Positions 18,052 to 28,015 are shown, counted from the first letter of the stretch. The stretch: 64,000 nucleotides of DNA from Streptomyces chromofuscus (GCF_015160875.1 NZ_CP063374.1:7009501-7073500); one strand, 5' to 3'. Numbers and translations: made by a program. The notes: generated by a model from the letters alone, not told the origin.

Positions 18052-19122
18052 TCAGGCCTGCGGTGCGAAGATCTCCGCGAGGTCGTAGCGCACCGGCTCC
18101 TCCAGCTGCGCGTACGTGCAGCTCTTGGCGGTCCGGTCCGGCCGCCAGCGGCGAAACCGGGCCGTGTGGCGGAACCGGGCGCCGTTCTCCATGTGGTCGT
18201 AGGCCACCTCGCACACCCGCTCCGGCCGCAGCGGCACCCACGACAGGTCCTTCTTGCCCGACCAACGGCTCGGCGCCCCGGGCAGCCGGGCCGTCTCGTG
18301 CGCCGCCTCCTCGGCCCAGGCCGCCCACGGATGCCCCGCCACGTCGTCCATGCGCAGCGGCTCCAGCTCCTCGATCAGCTCCGCGCGCCGGGCCATGGAG
18401 AAGGCGGCGGACACGCCGACGTGCTGGAGGGCGCCCCGGTCGTCGTACAGACCCAGCAGCAGGGACCCGACGACCGGCCCGCTCTTGTGCAGCCGGTAGC
18501 CGGCCACCACGACGTCCGCCGTGCGTTCGTGCTTCACCTTGAACATGGCACGCTCGTCCTGGAGGTAGCGCAGCGTGAGCGGCTTGGCGACCACACCGTC
18601 CAGGCCCGCACCCTCGTACTGCTCGAACCACTGCCGCGCCACGTCGATGTCGGTCGTCGCCGGCGCCACGTGCACCGGGGCCGTCACCCCGGACAGCGCC
18701 ATGACCAGCAGGGCACGGCGATCGGCGAGCGGCACGTCCAGCAGCGACCGGTCGGCCAGCGCCAGCAGGTCGAAGGCGACGAAGGAGGACGGCGTCCGCT
18801 CGGCCAGCGTCCGCACCCGCGAGTCGGCCGGGTGGATCCGCTCGGTGAGCGCGTCGAAGTCCAGCCGCCCCTCCCGCGCGATGACGATCTCACCGTCCAG
18901 CACGCACCGCTGCGGCAACCGCTCCTTCAGCGCCGCCACCAGCTCGGGGAAGTATCGCGTCAGCGGCTTGGTGGTGCGGCTGCCGAGCTCCACCTCGTCC
19001 CCGTCCCGGAACACGATCGCCCGGAACCCGTCCCACTTCGCCTCGTAGTGCATGCCGGGCGGGATCTTCGCCACGGACTTGGCGAGCATCGGCTTGACGG
19101 GCGGCATCACCGGCAGATCCAT
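18052..19122 (-). CDS. ATP-dependent DNA ligase (LigC/LigD type)
   Basis: A 356-residue ligase. Residues 1-205 form the nucleotidyltransferase domain with the AMP-accepting Lys29 in EAKWDGFR, followed by SRTTKPLTRYFPE, LDGEIV, FVAFDLL and the motif V-like GVVAKP and FKVKH segments. Residues about 225-350 form the OB-fold (GSLLLGLYDDRGALQHVG). It seals nicks or double-strand breaks, most likely in non-homologous end joining with the divergent polymerase gene. ATG at 19122 gives the standard N-terminus MDLPVMPPVKPMLAK. Confidence 0.92.
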   Translation of the reverse strand: MDLPVMPPVKPMLAKSVAKIPPGMHYEAKWDGFRAIVFRDGDEVELGSRTTKPLTRYFPELVAALKERLPQRCVLDGEIVIAREGRLDFDALTERIHPADSRVRTLAERTPSSFVAFDLLALADRSLLDVPLADRRALLVMALSGVTAPVHVAPATTDIDVARQWFEQYEGAGLDGVVAKPLTLRYLQDERAMFKVKHERTADVVVAGYRLHKSGPVVGSLLLGLYDDRGALQHVGVSAAFSMARRAELIEELEPLRMDDVAGHPWAAWAEEAAHETARLPGAPSRWSGKKDLSWVPLRPERVCEVAYDHMENGARFRHTARFRRWRPDRTAKSCTYAQLEEPVRYDLAEIFAPQA

Positions 19123-19232
19123 GGTTCGACTGTAGGCGGACTCCGGATGCGGCGCCGCGTCGGCGGAGCCAGACTGGTGCACGGCCCCACGCCCGGGTGC
19201 GCGGTGGGTGCGGTGCGCCTACCGTGGCTCGC

Positions 19233-20258
19233 ATGGGTGACGCGGTGGAACTCGAAGCGGGCGGCCGGACCGTACGGCTGTCCAGTCCCGGCAAGGTGTT
19301 CTTCCCGGAGCGCGGCTTCACCAAGCTGGACCTGGCCCGGTACTACATCGCCGTCGGCCCCGGCATACTGCGTGCCCTGCGGAACCGGCCCACCACGCTC
19401 GAGCGCTACCCGGACGGCGTGGGCGGCGAGTCCTTCTTCCAGAAGCGGGCTCCGAAGAACATGCCCGACTGGATCCCCACCGCCCACATCACCTTCCCCA
19501 GCGGCCGCAGCGCCGACGAGATGTGTCCCACCGAGGAGGCCGCCGTGCTGTGGGCCGCCCAGTACGGCACGCTCACCTTCCACCCGTGGCCGGTGCGCCG
19601 CGACGACGTCGACAGCCCCGACGAACTGCGCATCGACCTCGACCCGCAGCCCGGCACCGACTTCGACGACGCGGTCCGCGCCGCCCATGAACTGCGCGCG
19701 GTACTGGACGAGTTCGGGGGCCTGCGCGGCTTTCCCAAGACATCCGGCGGCCGTGGCCTGCACGTCTTCGTGCCCATCGAGCCCCGCTGGACCTTCACCC
19801 AGGTGCGCCGCGCGGCCATCGCCGTCGGCCGGGAGATGGAACGCCGGATGCCGGAGCACGTCACCATCAAGTGGTGGAAGGAGGAGCGGGGCGAGAGGAT
19901 CTTCGTCGACTACAACCAGACCGCGCGGGACCGCACGATCGCCTCCGCCTACTCCGTGCGCCCCCGCCCGCACGCTCCCGTCTCGGCACCCTTGCGCTGG
20001 GAGGAGGTCGGGGTGGCCCACCCCCGCGACTTCGACCTCGCGACCATGCCCGCGCGCTTCGCCGAAGTCGGCGACGTGCACGCGGACATGGACGACCATC
20101 GCTATGCGCTGGACGCGCTGCTGGAGCTGGCCAACAAGGACGAGCGCGACCACGGGCTCGGTGACCTGCCGTACCCGCCGGAGTACCCCAAGATGCCGGG
20201 GGAGCCCAAGCGGGTACAGCCGAGCCGCGCGAGGAAATCCGGGCCTACGACTCCCTGA
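19233..20258 (+). CDS. LigD-type polymerase/primase domain protein
   Basis: A 341-residue stand-alone NHEJ polymerase of the AEP primase fold. Key features: SSPGKVFFPE at the N-terminus, the catalytic DLDPQPG (about residues 137-143), TSGGRGLHVFVPI (about 170-182) and the third acidic site in the IFVDYNQTARDRT segment (about 226-238). It adds NTPs or dNTPs at broken ends. It is divergent from the ligase with 110 bp between start codons, a two-gene arrangement of functions that mycobacterial LigD carries in one chain. No ku gene is in the window. Confidence 0.92.
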   Translation: MGDAVELEAGGRTVRLSSPGKVFFPERGFTKLDLARYYIAVGPGILRALRNRPTTLERYPDGVGGESFFQKRAPKNMPDWIPTAHITFPSGRSADEMCPTEEAAVLWAAQYGTLTFHPWPVRRDDVDSPDELRIDLDPQPGTDFDDAVRAAHELRAVLDEFGGLRGFPKTSGGRGLHVFVPIEPRWTFTQVRRAAIAVGREMERRMPEHVTIKWWKEERGERIFVDYNQTARDRTIASAYSVRPRPHAPVSAPLRWEEVGVAHPRDFDLATMPARFAEVGDVHADMDDHRYALDALLELANKDERDHGLGDLPYPPEYPKMPGEPKRVQPSRARKSGPTTP

Positions 20259-20261
20259 TCC

Positions 20262-22472
20262 CTACAGCTCCTTGATCCGGATGTCCCGGAACGAGATCAC
20301 GTCCGTCGTGCCGTGGACCTGCAGCCCGATGTAGCCGGAGGCGAAACGCCGCCCGTCCGTGCCCGGGTCGTCCGAGCGGGGCGGGTAGAACTCCTGGCCG
20401 CCGGTGTTGTCGAACTCGTTGATCAGCCTGCCGTTGCGGTAGACCGAGTAGTGCTGGTCCACCACCCGGATCTCGTAGTCGTTCCACGTGCCCTTCTGCG
20501 TGACGCCCGCGCCCGCGAGCCCCACCCGGTCGAAGCCGTAGACCGACCCCGTCTTGTACATGTCGCCGTCGGGCCGGTCGAGCACCTGCACCTCGTGCCC
20601 GTACTTGATGGCGACCCACTCCGGCCGCGGCTCCTCCGGGTGGTCATGGACGTACGGGAACCGCACGAACACCCCGGAGTTGGCGTTGCCGGTGTCCGGA
20701 GCGTCGTCGCGCCACTGGAGCTTCAGCGAGAAGTCGCCGTACTTGCGCTGCGGGAACCACAGCATGCCCAGCCCGGCCCTGGTGGTGCCGCTGGTCATCG
20801 ACCCGTCGGCGTTCACCGCGAACGAACCGCCGCCCACGTGCTGCCACTTGGCGAAGGATTCCGCGCTGCCGTCGAACAGCGAGCGATAGCCCTCGGTCTG
20901 GCCGGGCTTGCCGATGCCGGACTGCCGGGCGGCCCGGGTGATCCGGTTGTACTCGCGCTGGTCGATCACGCCCTCCGCGAGCAGCTGGTCGAGGACCGTC
21001 TTCACGTGCTTGAGGAACAGCGCGTGGGACGTCCACTCCTTCTCGTCCTCGATCAGCTCGTTGATCCGGCACCGGCTGTCGGTGAGCCGGTTCGGCACAC
21101 CCGAGTCGACCGTCCCGACGATCACCGTCAACCGCTCGTCGTACTCCGGGCAGGGCGGCGCGGGCACTCCGCCCGCCACCACCGTGAAGCTCACGGTCTG
21201 CGCGGCGGAGGTGTTGCCCGCGGTGTCGGTCGCCCGGTACGCCAGCGTGTGCGCGCCCGCCCGGTCGACGATCACGGGCCCGGTGTACGCGAGGTACGGC
21301 CCGCCGTCGAGCGAGTACTCGATGCTCGCGACCCCTCCCGTGTCGGTGGCGCTGACGGTGACCTTGGCGCTCGCCACGTACGCCCCGTCGGAGTTCCGGG
21401 TCCCCTCGACGGTCACCCCGGTCACCGGCGGAGTGGTGTCCTGCGGCGGTGCGGCCACCACCGTGAACTGCACGTTCTTCTCCGCCGCCACGTTGCCCGC
21501 CTTGTCGGTGGCGCGGTAGCGGACGGTGTGGGTGCCGACCTGGTGCACCATCACCGGCTGGGTGTACGGCTGCCAGGCCCCGGACGCGCCGATCGCGTAC
21601 TCGATCGTGTTGACTCCGGACCCCGTGTCGGACGCGGTGACGGTGACCGTCGCCATGTCGACATAGGTGCCGTCCGGATTCTTCTCGCCGCTCACCGTCG
21701 CCGAGGTCTCCGGCGCTGTCGTGTCGTCCGTCTGCGGCGCCACCACCGTGAACTCCGCGCTCTTCTCGGCCGAGACGTTGCCCGCCTTGTCGAACGCCCG
21801 GTAGCGGACCGTGTGACTGCCGACCTGGTCGACGACGATCGGCGCGGTGTACGGCTGCCAGGCGCCGGCGTCCCCGATCGCGTACTCGATCCGGTCGACG
21901 CCGGAGCCGCCGACGTCGTCGGTCGCGTGCAGCGCCACGCTCGCCGAACCGACGTACGCGCCCTGCTGGTTCTGCGTGCCGCTGACGTGCGCCGAGACCT
22001 CCGGCGCCGTCGTGTCGTCGCCGCTGCCCTCGGTCACCGTCAGGATGCCCTGCATCTGCCCGTGGCCGGGGATCGTGCAGTGGTAGAAGTACCGGCCCGG
22101 GGTGAGCGTGACCTCGGCGGTGTGCCGGCCGCCCTGGTCGTCGTTGGGGCTGGCGAGGATGTTGAGCTGGACGTCGCTGTTGAACTCCGGATCGCTGGTG
22201 ACGAACGTCAGCGTGTGCGGCATGCCGGTGGTGTTGCCGGTGGCCGCGCTGTTCTCGAAGACGATCGTCGCCGGCCCGGCCACCGCCGTCGTCGGCGCGG
22301 AGAGGTACTTGTCGATGTTGTTGCCCGCCGTCCAGGTGAGGACCTGGGCGGCCGCGGCGGCGGACTCCCGCCCGGACGGCTCGCTCTGCCCGGTCGCCGT
22401 CGTGGCCTGCAGACCGAGCACCATCAGCAGCGCTGCCAGCAGCGCCGCCCATACTCTGCGTTGACCTGTCAC
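20262..22472 (-). CDS. Secreted cupredoxin / Ig-like repeats / DUF1080 protein
   Basis: A 736-residue exported protein with a mosaic layout. Residues 1-30 are a signal peptide. About 40-160 is a cupredoxin domain with a probable type 1 copper site (His in MPHTLTF, then Cys, His and Met in YHCTIPGHGQM). About 165-450 are three repeats with DTTAPE...VSG, IEYAIG and HTVRYRA segments. About 540-736 is a DUF1080 (3-keto-disaccharide hydrolase) domain of concanavalin-like fold. GTG at 22472 overlaps the stop of the upstream gene (GTGA), so the two are coupled. Copper binding and sugar action are inferred from the domains. Confidence 0.85.
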   Translation of the reverse strand: MTGQRRVWAALLAALLMVLGLQATTATGQSEPSGRESAAAAAQVLTWTAGNNIDKYLSAPTTAVAGPATIVFENSAATGNTTGMPHTLTFVTSDPEFNSDVQLNILASPNDDQGGRHTAEVTLTPGRYFYHCTIPGHGQMQGILTVTEGSGDDTTAPEVSAHVSGTQNQQGAYVGSASVALHATDDVGGSGVDRIEYAIGDAGAWQPYTAPIVVDQVGSHTVRYRAFDKAGNVSAEKSAEFTVVAPQTDDTTAPETSATVSGEKNPDGTYVDMATVTVTASDTGSGVNTIEYAIGASGAWQPYTQPVMVHQVGTHTVRYRATDKAGNVAAEKNVQFTVVAAPPQDTTPPVTGVTVEGTRNSDGAYVASAKVTVSATDTGGVASIEYSLDGGPYLAYTGPVIVDRAGAHTLAYRATDTAGNTSAAQTVSFTVVAGGVPAPPCPEYDERLTVIVGTVDSGVPNRLTDSRCRINELIEDEKEWTSHALFLKHVKTVLDQLLAEGVIDQREYNRITRAARQSGIGKPGQTEGYRSLFDGSAESFAKWQHVGGGSFAVNADGSMTSGTTRAGLGMLWFPQRKYGDFSLKLQWRDDAPDTGNANSGVFVRFPYVHDHPEEPRPEWVAIKYGHEVQVLDRPDGDMYKTGSVYGFDRVGLAGAGVTQKGTWNDYEIRVVDQHYSVYRNGRLINEFDNTGGQEFYPPRSDDPGTDGRRFASGYIGLQVHGTTDVISFRDIRIKEL

Positions 22473-24988
22473 TGCTGTGTCCCCCTCGCCAGCTGGTCGG
22501 CGGCCGGCGTCGGACCGCCGCCGGTGTACGTCACGCGCCACAGCGCCGACTTGGCGTCCGAGGTGAAGAAGCCGCGCCCGTAGTCGAGGACGTACAGCGC
22601 GCCGTCCGGACCGAACTTCCAGTCCATGAGGTTCTTGATGCCGTCGTTGCCGATCGGCACGATCTTCTTCAGTGACTCCGAGTGCACCGGCAGCCCGCCG
22701 TCACCCAGGGTCCTCGGATCCATGAGCACGGCGTTGCGCGGCTGGTCGGCGTCGTAGAAGTCGCCGACGAACCACTTGCCGTCCCAGTACGCCGGCCACT
22801 TGACGCCACTGTCCGCCGACACGTCCTCGGACCGGTACACCGGCCCGTTCATCGCGGCCTGCCCACCGCCCTTCAGCCACGGCAGCCGGTAGGTGGCCTC
22901 CTCCTGCTTGTAGGAGGGGACGCCGCTCGCGTCGCGCGGGAAGTCGGGGGCGCCGCCCTGGGGCGAGTACCAGATGTTGTTGCCGGTGACCGGCGGGAGG
23001 TTCACCAGACCGTCGTTGTTCGGGGACTCGTTCTTCGGGTGGTCGCAGTCGTACCAGCCGAGCGGCTGCGTCGGGTCCGGCAGGTTGCGGTCCCGGTAGG
23101 GCTGTTTGTTGCCCATGCAGTACGGCCAGCCGCGGTTGCCCGCCTCGGTGATGGCAGCGAAGGTGTCGTACTTCGCCGGGCCCCAGGTCGTCGACGGCGC
23201 CCCGGCGTCCGGGCCGACCCAGCCCGCGTAGAGGACGTCCGTCGTCTTGTCGACGAAGATGCGCGCCGGATTCCTGACGCCCATCACGTAGATCTCGCCG
23301 CGCGTCTTCCCGCCGCCCTCGTCGGTCTCCTTGCCGGTGAAGAGGTTGCCCTCCGGCAGCGTGTAGGTGCCGTCCGGCTCCGGGTGGATGCGCAGGATCT
23401 TGCCGTTGAGGTTGTTGGTGTTGCCGGCTGTGCGGCGCGCGTCGGCGAAGGAGACGCCCTTGTAGTTCGGCTGCGGGTTGTTGCCGGAGTAACCGTCGCT
23501 GAAGCGGCTGGAGTTGTTGTCGCCGGTCGCGATGTACAGGTTGCCCTTGCTGTCCCAGGCCATCCCCCCGCCCGCGTGACAGCAGCTGTGGATCTGCACC
23601 GGCCACGCGAGCAGCACCTTCTCGCTGCTCAGGTCGAGCTTGTTCGTGGCGAGGTCGAGGGTGAAGCGGGAGACGCGCCGCTCGGCCATCCGGGTGTCGC
23701 GGTCGATCCGCGAGTGCGGCGTGTAGTGCAGATACACCCAGCCGTTGTCCTCGAAGCGCGGGTCGAGCTCGATGCCGAGCAGGCCCTCCTCGACCTTGAC
23801 CAGTTCGTCGCCGCCGCCCTTGTTGCCGAAGACGGTGAGCGCGCCGGCCAGGGTGACCTGCTTGGTCTTCGGGTCGTAGACGTGGATCTCGCCCTTGCCC
23901 TTGCCGATGTCCGGGTTGTTCCAGTCGGTGATCACCGGCTGGGAGGAGGCGGCGCCGCCGCGGCCGATGTACAGCACACGGCCGTCGGGGGCGGTGACCA
24001 GGCCGTGCGGCTCGCCGATCTGGTCGTTGTGCCCGGGCTGGTTGGGCTTGGTCAGCCGCTCGGCCTTGTAGTTGCCGTTGATGGTCGCCTTGCAGTCGGC
24101 CTGGACGAGCCGGGTGGTCCACAGCAGGGCGCCGCGCAAGTGAGTACGGAAGTCGGTCTCGTCGTACGACGACACCGTGCCGCCCATGCCGGTGTAGAAG
24201 GAGCGGCCGCCGTCGTAGTCGCGGCACCAGCTGATCGGGTGGTCCCAGCCGTTGGCGCTCGCGCCGGGCCGGTACGTCGACTCGCGCACCCGGGCCACGG
24301 TGTGCACCTCGCCGGACGGGTTCTTCACCCAGTTCGGCCACTGGTCGGGGCGCTTCCACTCCACCGGCAGGTCCTTGGTGGCCGGATGCAGACGGTCGCC
24401 CACCTCGACGGTCGCCCGCTGGACGGCCGTCGGGCCGTTCGGCGCCGGACGGGCGCCCACGAGGCCGGTGAACCAGTCGGAGTACGGCTCAGCGCGGGCC
24501 GCGTCATGGACGCCGACGAATCCGCCGCCCGCTTCCATGTAGGCCTCCAGGCCCGCCTCCTGCTCCGGCTCCAGGACGTCGCCGCCGCCGGTCAGGAACA
24601 CGATCGCGTTGTAACGGCCCAGCTTCGTCTCATTGGTGAAGACCGAGGCGTCGTCCGTGGCCTCGACCTTGAAGCGCTGGTTCACCGGCCCGGACAGGCC
24701 GATGCGCTCGATCGCCTCGATGCCGGCGTTCACCACGGGCGACTCGTCGCCGGCGGCGGCGGACCCGTGGAAGACGAGCACGCGGACGTTGGCGCCGCCG
24801 GGCGGCGACTTGATGGACATCGTTGTCAGGGAGGGATCCGGAGCCGGGAGCGCGCCCGCGGCGGGGCCGGAGAGCAGGCCCGCGGTGACGAGCCCGGCCG
24901 TCAAGGCGGCCGTCAAGGTCCGCTTTCCGGCCCTTTTCCGGCCTAACTCCTTTGAACTCGTGGGTTTGTGGTGCGATGTGGACCGCAT
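22469..24988 (-). CDS. Secreted ThuA / sorbosone-dehydrogenase-like protein
   Basis: An 839-residue exported protein. A long charged signal sequence covers residues 1-45. About 65-290 is a ThuA (glutamine amidotransferase-like) trehalose-utilisation domain (VLVFHGSAA, FLTGGGDVLE, GVHDAA). About 310-820 is a glucose/sorbosone dehydrogenase beta-propeller (EPHGLVTAPDGR, LLGIELDPRF, CCHAGGGMAWDSKGNLYIATGD, MGVRNPARI). It probably oxidises a sugar outside the cell and may use PQQ. ATG at 24988 has GAGGGGTGG upstream; a GTG four codons earlier abuts those bases. It is the first gene of a pair with the cupredoxin protein and is divergent from the laccase gene. Confidence 0.87.
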   Translation of the reverse strand: MRSTSHHKPTSSKELGRKRAGKRTLTAALTAGLVTAGLLSGPAAGALPAPDPSLTTMSIKSPPGGANVRVLVFHGSAAAGDESPVVNAGIEAIERIGLSGPVNQRFKVEATDDASVFTNETKLGRYNAIVFLTGGGDVLEPEQEAGLEAYMEAGGGFVGVHDAARAEPYSDWFTGLVGARPAPNGPTAVQRATVEVGDRLHPATKDLPVEWKRPDQWPNWVKNPSGEVHTVARVRESTYRPGASANGWDHPISWCRDYDGGRSFYTGMGGTVSSYDETDFRTHLRGALLWTTRLVQADCKATINGNYKAERLTKPNQPGHNDQIGEPHGLVTAPDGRVLYIGRGGAASSQPVITDWNNPDIGKGKGEIHVYDPKTKQVTLAGALTVFGNKGGGDELVKVEEGLLGIELDPRFEDNGWVYLHYTPHSRIDRDTRMAERRVSRFTLDLATNKLDLSSEKVLLAWPVQIHSCCHAGGGMAWDSKGNLYIATGDNNSSRFSDGYSGNNPQPNYKGVSFADARRTAGNTNNLNGKILRIHPEPDGTYTLPEGNLFTGKETDEGGGKTRGEIYVMGVRNPARIFVDKTTDVLYAGWVGPDAGAPSTTWGPAKYDTFAAITEAGNRGWPYCMGNKQPYRDRNLPDPTQPLGWYDCDHPKNESPNNDGLVNLPPVTGNNIWYSPQGGAPDFPRDASGVPSYKQEEATYRLPWLKGGGQAAMNGPVYRSEDVSADSGVKWPAYWDGKWFVGDFYDADQPRNAVLMDPRTLGDGGLPVHSESLKKIVPIGNDGIKNLMDWKFGPDGALYVLDYGRGFFTSDAKSALWRVTYTGGGPTPAADQLARGTQQ

Positions 24989-25158
24989 GTGGTCATCCAC
25001 CCCTCGTCGGTCACAGCAACAGCGCCTAGGAAGGTAGACCTCTTTGCACGGTTCGCCAATAGGTATGACCGCGATCGGACGAACTTTGTCCTGGGTGTGG
25101 ATAAACGCCTGCCGTCCCGCTACCGTCTCGAATCCCGTACCGGAGTGGGGAGTTCGGC

Positions 25159-26181
25159 ATGGACAGACGTGGGTTCAACCGGCGCGTCCTCCTGGGTGGC
25201 GCCGCCGTCGCGACATCGTTGTCCCTGAGTTCGGAGGCGACCGGCGCCGGTGAGACGACGGCGCGGACGGCGCCGGCCGGAGGCGCGGTCAGGCACATCA
25301 AGCTCTACGCCGAGAAGCTCGCCGACGGGCAGCTCGGTTACGGCTTCGAGAAAGGCAGCGCGAGCATCCCGGGCCCGCTGATCGAGCTCAACGAGGGCGA
25401 CACCCTGCACATCGAGTTCGAGAACACCACGGACGTGGCGGCGAGCCTGCACGTGCACGGCCTGGACTACGAAATCACCAGCGACGGCACGAAACTGAGC
25501 AAGAGCCATGTGGAGCCGGGTGGCACCCGCACCTACACCTGGCGCACCCACGCGCCCGGCCGCCGCAAGGACGGCACCTGGCGGGCGGGCAGCGCGGGCT
25601 ACTGGCACTACCACGACCACGTGGTGGGCACGGAACACGGCACCGGCGGGATCAGGAAGGGCCTGTACGGCCCAGTGATCGTCCGCAGGAAGGGCGACGT
25701 CCTGCCGGACCGCACCCACACGATCGTCTTCAACGACCTGCTCATCAACAACAGGCCACCGCACACGGGTCCGAACTTCGAGGCCACGGTGGGCGATCGC
25801 GTCGAGTTCGTGGTGATCACGCACGGCGAGTACTACCACACCTTCCACATGCACGGTCACCGTTGGGCCGACAACCGCACCGGCATGCTGACCGGCCCCG
25901 ACGACCCCAGCCAGGTCATCGACAACAAGATCACGGGCCCGGCCGACTCCTTCGGCTTCCAGGTGATCGCGGGGGAGGGCGTGGGGGCCGGCGCGTGGAT
26001 GTACCACTGCCATGTGCAGAGCCATTCGGACATGGGGATGGTGGGCCTGTTCCTGGTGAAGAAGACGGACGGGACGATCCCGGGCTACGAGCCCCATGAC
26101 CCGCACGAGCCGCATCCGACGGACGGCGCCGCCGGGAGCACCGAGGGGGCTCAGGGCGACGCCGGGGCTCACCAGCACTGA
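25159..26181 (+). CDS. slac: Small two-domain laccase (SLAC)
   Basis: A 340-residue multicopper oxidase that oxidises phenols with O2. It closely matches S. coelicolor SLAC (SCO6712). The N-terminus has twin-arginine features (RRGFNRR then a hydrophobic stretch), so it is exported folded. Copper ligands by motif: His98/His100 (HVHG), His150/152/154 (HYHDH), His227/230/232/234 (HTFHMHGH), and His283-Cys284-His285 with His289 and Met294 in the C-terminal motif. Tyr104 corresponds to the Tyr108 that takes part in the SLAC radical. Two-domain laccases form trimers. The C-terminal tail is His/Gly/Glu-rich. ATG at 25159 follows GGGGAG. Confidence 0.96.
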   Translation: MDRRGFNRRVLLGGAAVATSLSLSSEATGAGETTARTAPAGGAVRHIKLYAEKLADGQLGYGFEKGSASIPGPLIELNEGDTLHIEFENTTDVAASLHVHGLDYEITSDGTKLSKSHVEPGGTRTYTWRTHAPGRRKDGTWRAGSAGYWHYHDHVVGTEHGTGGIRKGLYGPVIVRRKGDVLPDRTHTIVFNDLLINNRPPHTGPNFEATVGDRVEFVVITHGEYYHTFHMHGHRWADNRTGMLTGPDDPSQVIDNKITGPADSFGFQVIAGEGVGAGAWMYHCHVQSHSDMGMVGLFLVKKTDGTIPGYEPHDPHEPHPTDGAAGSTEGAQGDAGAHQH

Positions 26182-26800
26182 CCTCGGCCGATGTCCAGGG
26201 CCGTGCAGTCCGATCCGGGTACCTCCTGGACGTGGAGACGCGGGCCACGGCCAACCACCCGGCGGCGGCCGAGCGGGCCGCCGTCGGGACGGACCGGACG
26301 GCCCTCGGACAGCGGCTCGACGGCCGTGTCGCCGAGCCGGCAGTCGACCTGCCGCTCGTCGCGGTCGAGCAGCACGACACGGTCGGCGCGCAGCAGTAGT
26401 GGTCGATCCAGCGGGCCCCGTCGGCCGGTTGATACGACCTCACGCTCTCGCCCGTCGTGGTCCAGTGGCGCACGCCGGGCGCGCTGAGCGGGTCACCGTG
26501 GACACCTTGGCCGAAGTGGCCGACCCACAGGTCGCCCGACTCGCCGGTGAGCAGACGCTCGATGGCGTCGCCGACCCGGACCGTCCACGAGGGGCGGCCC
26601 GGCGCGTCGAAGACCTGGCCTGTTCCTCGCCCGCTCTCGACCGGCCGTCCGCCGGCACGAAGCCGCCGGCGGGGAGAGCGGCGAGGTGGGGGAAAGCGCG
26701 CGGTGACGGCACTGAGTTGTGCCTCGTACGGGCGCCCGTTGCCCGGGACAGGGACACCGCCCGGTTCGCCACGGAGGCCGTACGAAGCCTTGGTGGTCAC
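26182..26800 (-). pseudogene. Decayed beta-propeller-like gene
   Basis: The reverse strand shows protein-like pieces in different frames that run on from one another: AQLSAVTARF, then HLAALPAGGFVPADGRS, then FDAPGRPSWTVRVGDAIERL plus ESGDLWVGHFGQGV and SAPGVRHW, then VLLDRDERQVDCRLGD. The GDAIE / GDLWVGHF / SAPG pattern resembles a family of Streptomyces hypothetical proteins with propeller repeats (from memory). At least three frame changes separate the pieces and no good start is left, so I read it as a broken relic. The parent product is not known. Confidence 0.6.
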
Positions 26801-26980
26801 CGCCGGGAACGAGCCGCGTGTCGGCGGGCCGACTCGGCATGGGCTCTTCTCGTCGTCATGCCGTGATGGTCACCCGGCGGGCGCCGCGTGGGGCAAGGGA
26901 TTTGCCCGACGCCCGCAATCGGGCCGTCTCGGCGGTCCGCGGTTATCCTGATCGGCAAGCGCCGGTGAGGAGTTCCGAAA

Positions 26981-28015
26981 GTGTCCGAGGCAGTGTCGCG
27001 TCCCACGCTGGAGGCCGTGGCCGCGCGGGCCGGGGTGTCGCGGGCCACCGTCTCGCGGGTGGTCAACGGCGGGGACGGGGTGCGTGAGCCGCTGGTCGAG
27101 CGGGTCCGACGGGCCGTCGAGGAACTCGGGTACGTCCCCAACCAGGCGGCCCGCAGCCTGGTGACCAAGCGGCATGACGCGGTCGCCGTCGTCATCGCCG
27201 AGCCGGAGACCCGCGTCTTCGCCGACCCCTTCTTCGCGCTCCAGCTCCGCGGCATCAGCAAGGAGCTGACCGCCCATGACAACCAGCTCGTGCTGCTGCT
27301 CACGGAAGGCCGCGACGACCACGCCCGCGTCGGCCGCTATCTCGCCGGCGGACACGTCGACGGCGCGCTGGTGTTCTCCCTGCACCTCGACGACGCCCTG
27401 CCCGCACTGATCCAGGGCGCCGGTGTCCCGACGGTGTTCGGCGGGCGGCCAGGCTGGAGCGGCGGCCAGGGCGGCGCCGCGTACGTGGACAGCGACAACC
27501 GGGGCGGCGCGCGCGAGGCCGTACGTCATCTCGTCGGCCTGGGCCGCGGGCGCGTCGCGCACATCGCCGGGGCGCTGGACCAGACGTCGGCGGTGGACCG
27601 GCTCGACGGCTACCGGGACGTCATGGGCGACGCCGACCCGCGGCTGATCGCCGAGGGGGACTTCACCCCGGCCGGGGGCGAGCGGGCGATGCGCGCACTG
27701 CTGGACCGCTGCCCCGACCTGGACGCCGTGTTCGCCGCCAATGACCTCATGGCCTCGGGTGCCCTGCGCGTCCTGCGCGAACGCGGGCGGCGGGTGCCCG
27801 ACGACGTCGCCGTGATCGGCTTCGACGACATGCTGCCCGTCGCCGAGCAGACCGACCCGCCACTCACCACGATCCGTCAGGACATCGAGGAGATGGGCCG
27901 TCTGATGGCCCGCCTCCTGCTCCGCCGCCTGCGCCGACGCCCCGACGAGACGGAGGCGGATTCGGCGGCCGGCGTGGTCCTGTCGACCACCCTCGTACGC
28001 CGGGCCTCCGCGTAG
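26981..28015 (+). CDS. LacI-family transcriptional regulator
   Basis: A 344-residue repressor. The N-terminal helix-turn-helix and hinge helix read TLEAVAARAGVSRATVSRVV (about residues 9-28) and LGYVPNQAARSLV (about 49-61). The rest is a periplasmic-binding-protein-like sugar sensor ending with GFDDMLPVAEQTDPPLTT and a dimer interface. GTG at 26981 has GAGGAG 8 nt upstream. It stands alone; the regulated sugar genes are not evident here. The secreted sugar-active genes 2-6 kb to the left are possible targets, but I see no matching operator. Confidence 0.93.
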   Translation: MSEAVSRPTLEAVAARAGVSRATVSRVVNGGDGVREPLVERVRRAVEELGYVPNQAARSLVTKRHDAVAVVIAEPETRVFADPFFALQLRGISKELTAHDNQLVLLLTEGRDDHARVGRYLAGGHVDGALVFSLHLDDALPALIQGAGVPTVFGGRPGWSGGQGGAAYVDSDNRGGAREAVRHLVGLGRGRVAHIAGALDQTSAVDRLDGYRDVMGDADPRLIAEGDFTPAGGERAMRALLDRCPDLDAVFAANDLMASGALRVLRERGRRVPDDVAVIGFDDMLPVAEQTDPPLTTIRQDIEEMGRLMARLLLRRLRRRPDETEADSAAGVVLSTTLVRRASA

